Positions 6,559-6,584 of a stretch of 6,584 nt of DNA are shown here, one piece after another; the first letter of the stretch is position 1, and each line of letters starts with the position of its first letter. Position numbers and translations under genes: made by a program. The notes under the pieces were generated by a model. The model did not search any database, was not told where the DNA came from, and saw only the letters and a list, made by a program, of their open reading frames with translations. Source of the stretch: Ignavibacteria bacterium (GTDB lineage: Bacteria > Bacteroidota > Ignavibacteria > Ignavibacteriales > Melioribacteraceae); contig DAIEQT010000295.1 of the NCBI GenBank assembly GCA_027347545.1, positions 1 to 6,584 of the forward strand, given 5' to 3'.

Positions 6559-6584
6559 CCTGCCCGCCACGTAGAGTATACTTT

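Noticed and set aside
1..6584. CRISPR array, tRNA, rRNA or insertion sequence
   Set aside because: No regularly spaced repeats, cloverleaf, rRNA sequence or transposase reading frame is visible on either strand.

Overview
The window is a compact, all-plus-strand block of an AT-rich bacterial genome. It carries a molybdenum hydroxylase operon of the xanthine dehydrogenase (XDH) family, preceded by an SsnA-like amidohydrolase and followed by a YhcG-type (DUF1016) PD-(D/E)XK nuclease. The moderate-to-low GC, purine-rich weak ribosome binding sites, and two kinds of dispersed extragenic repeat (one with 'ATCGGGACTCAGAATGACA', one with 'CTTGGTGCCTTTGTGGC') recall the Bacteroidota/Chlorobi side of the tree, perhaps Ignavibacteria. 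That placement is an inference from remembered genome features, not a measured result.

Layout: bases 2-211 are the C-terminal end of an unidentified gene cut by the window edge. It overlaps by ATGA with the ssnA-like gene (208-1533), a 441-residue metal-dependent amidohydrolase with its metal and catalytic residues intact. A 147-base gap (1534-1680) holds a dispersed inverted repeat. Next come the Mo-pterin subunit (1681-4059, 792 aa), the FAD subunit (4056-4922, 288 aa, ATGA overlap) and the [2Fe-2S] subunit (4952-5428, 158 aa), in the XdhA-XdhB-XdhC order. The nuclease gene (5430-6461, 343 aa) begins one base after the stop of the Fe-S gene. The last 120 bases are non-coding and hold a second dispersed inverted repeat.

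How the genes may work together: the three XDH-type subunits would form an electron path from a Mo-pterin active site through two [2Fe-2S] clusters to FAD, hydroxylating an N-heterocycle or purine. The SsnA-like enzyme would hydrolytically deaminate or open a related substrate. SsnA sits next to a molybdenum hydroxylase in other bacteria as well (ssnA/ygfK/ygfM/xdhD in E. coli), so the pairing is known while the substrate is not. The Mo subunit keeps the position of the XDH substrate arginine but has Asp where XDH has its substrate glutamate. No maturation chaperone or cofactor gene is inside the window. The nuclease has no obvious link to the pathway, and its tight attachment to the operon is the oddest arrangement here. 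I see no clear evidence of a wholly new system; the deaminase-hydroxylase pair of unknown substrate and the attached nuclease are the best leads.
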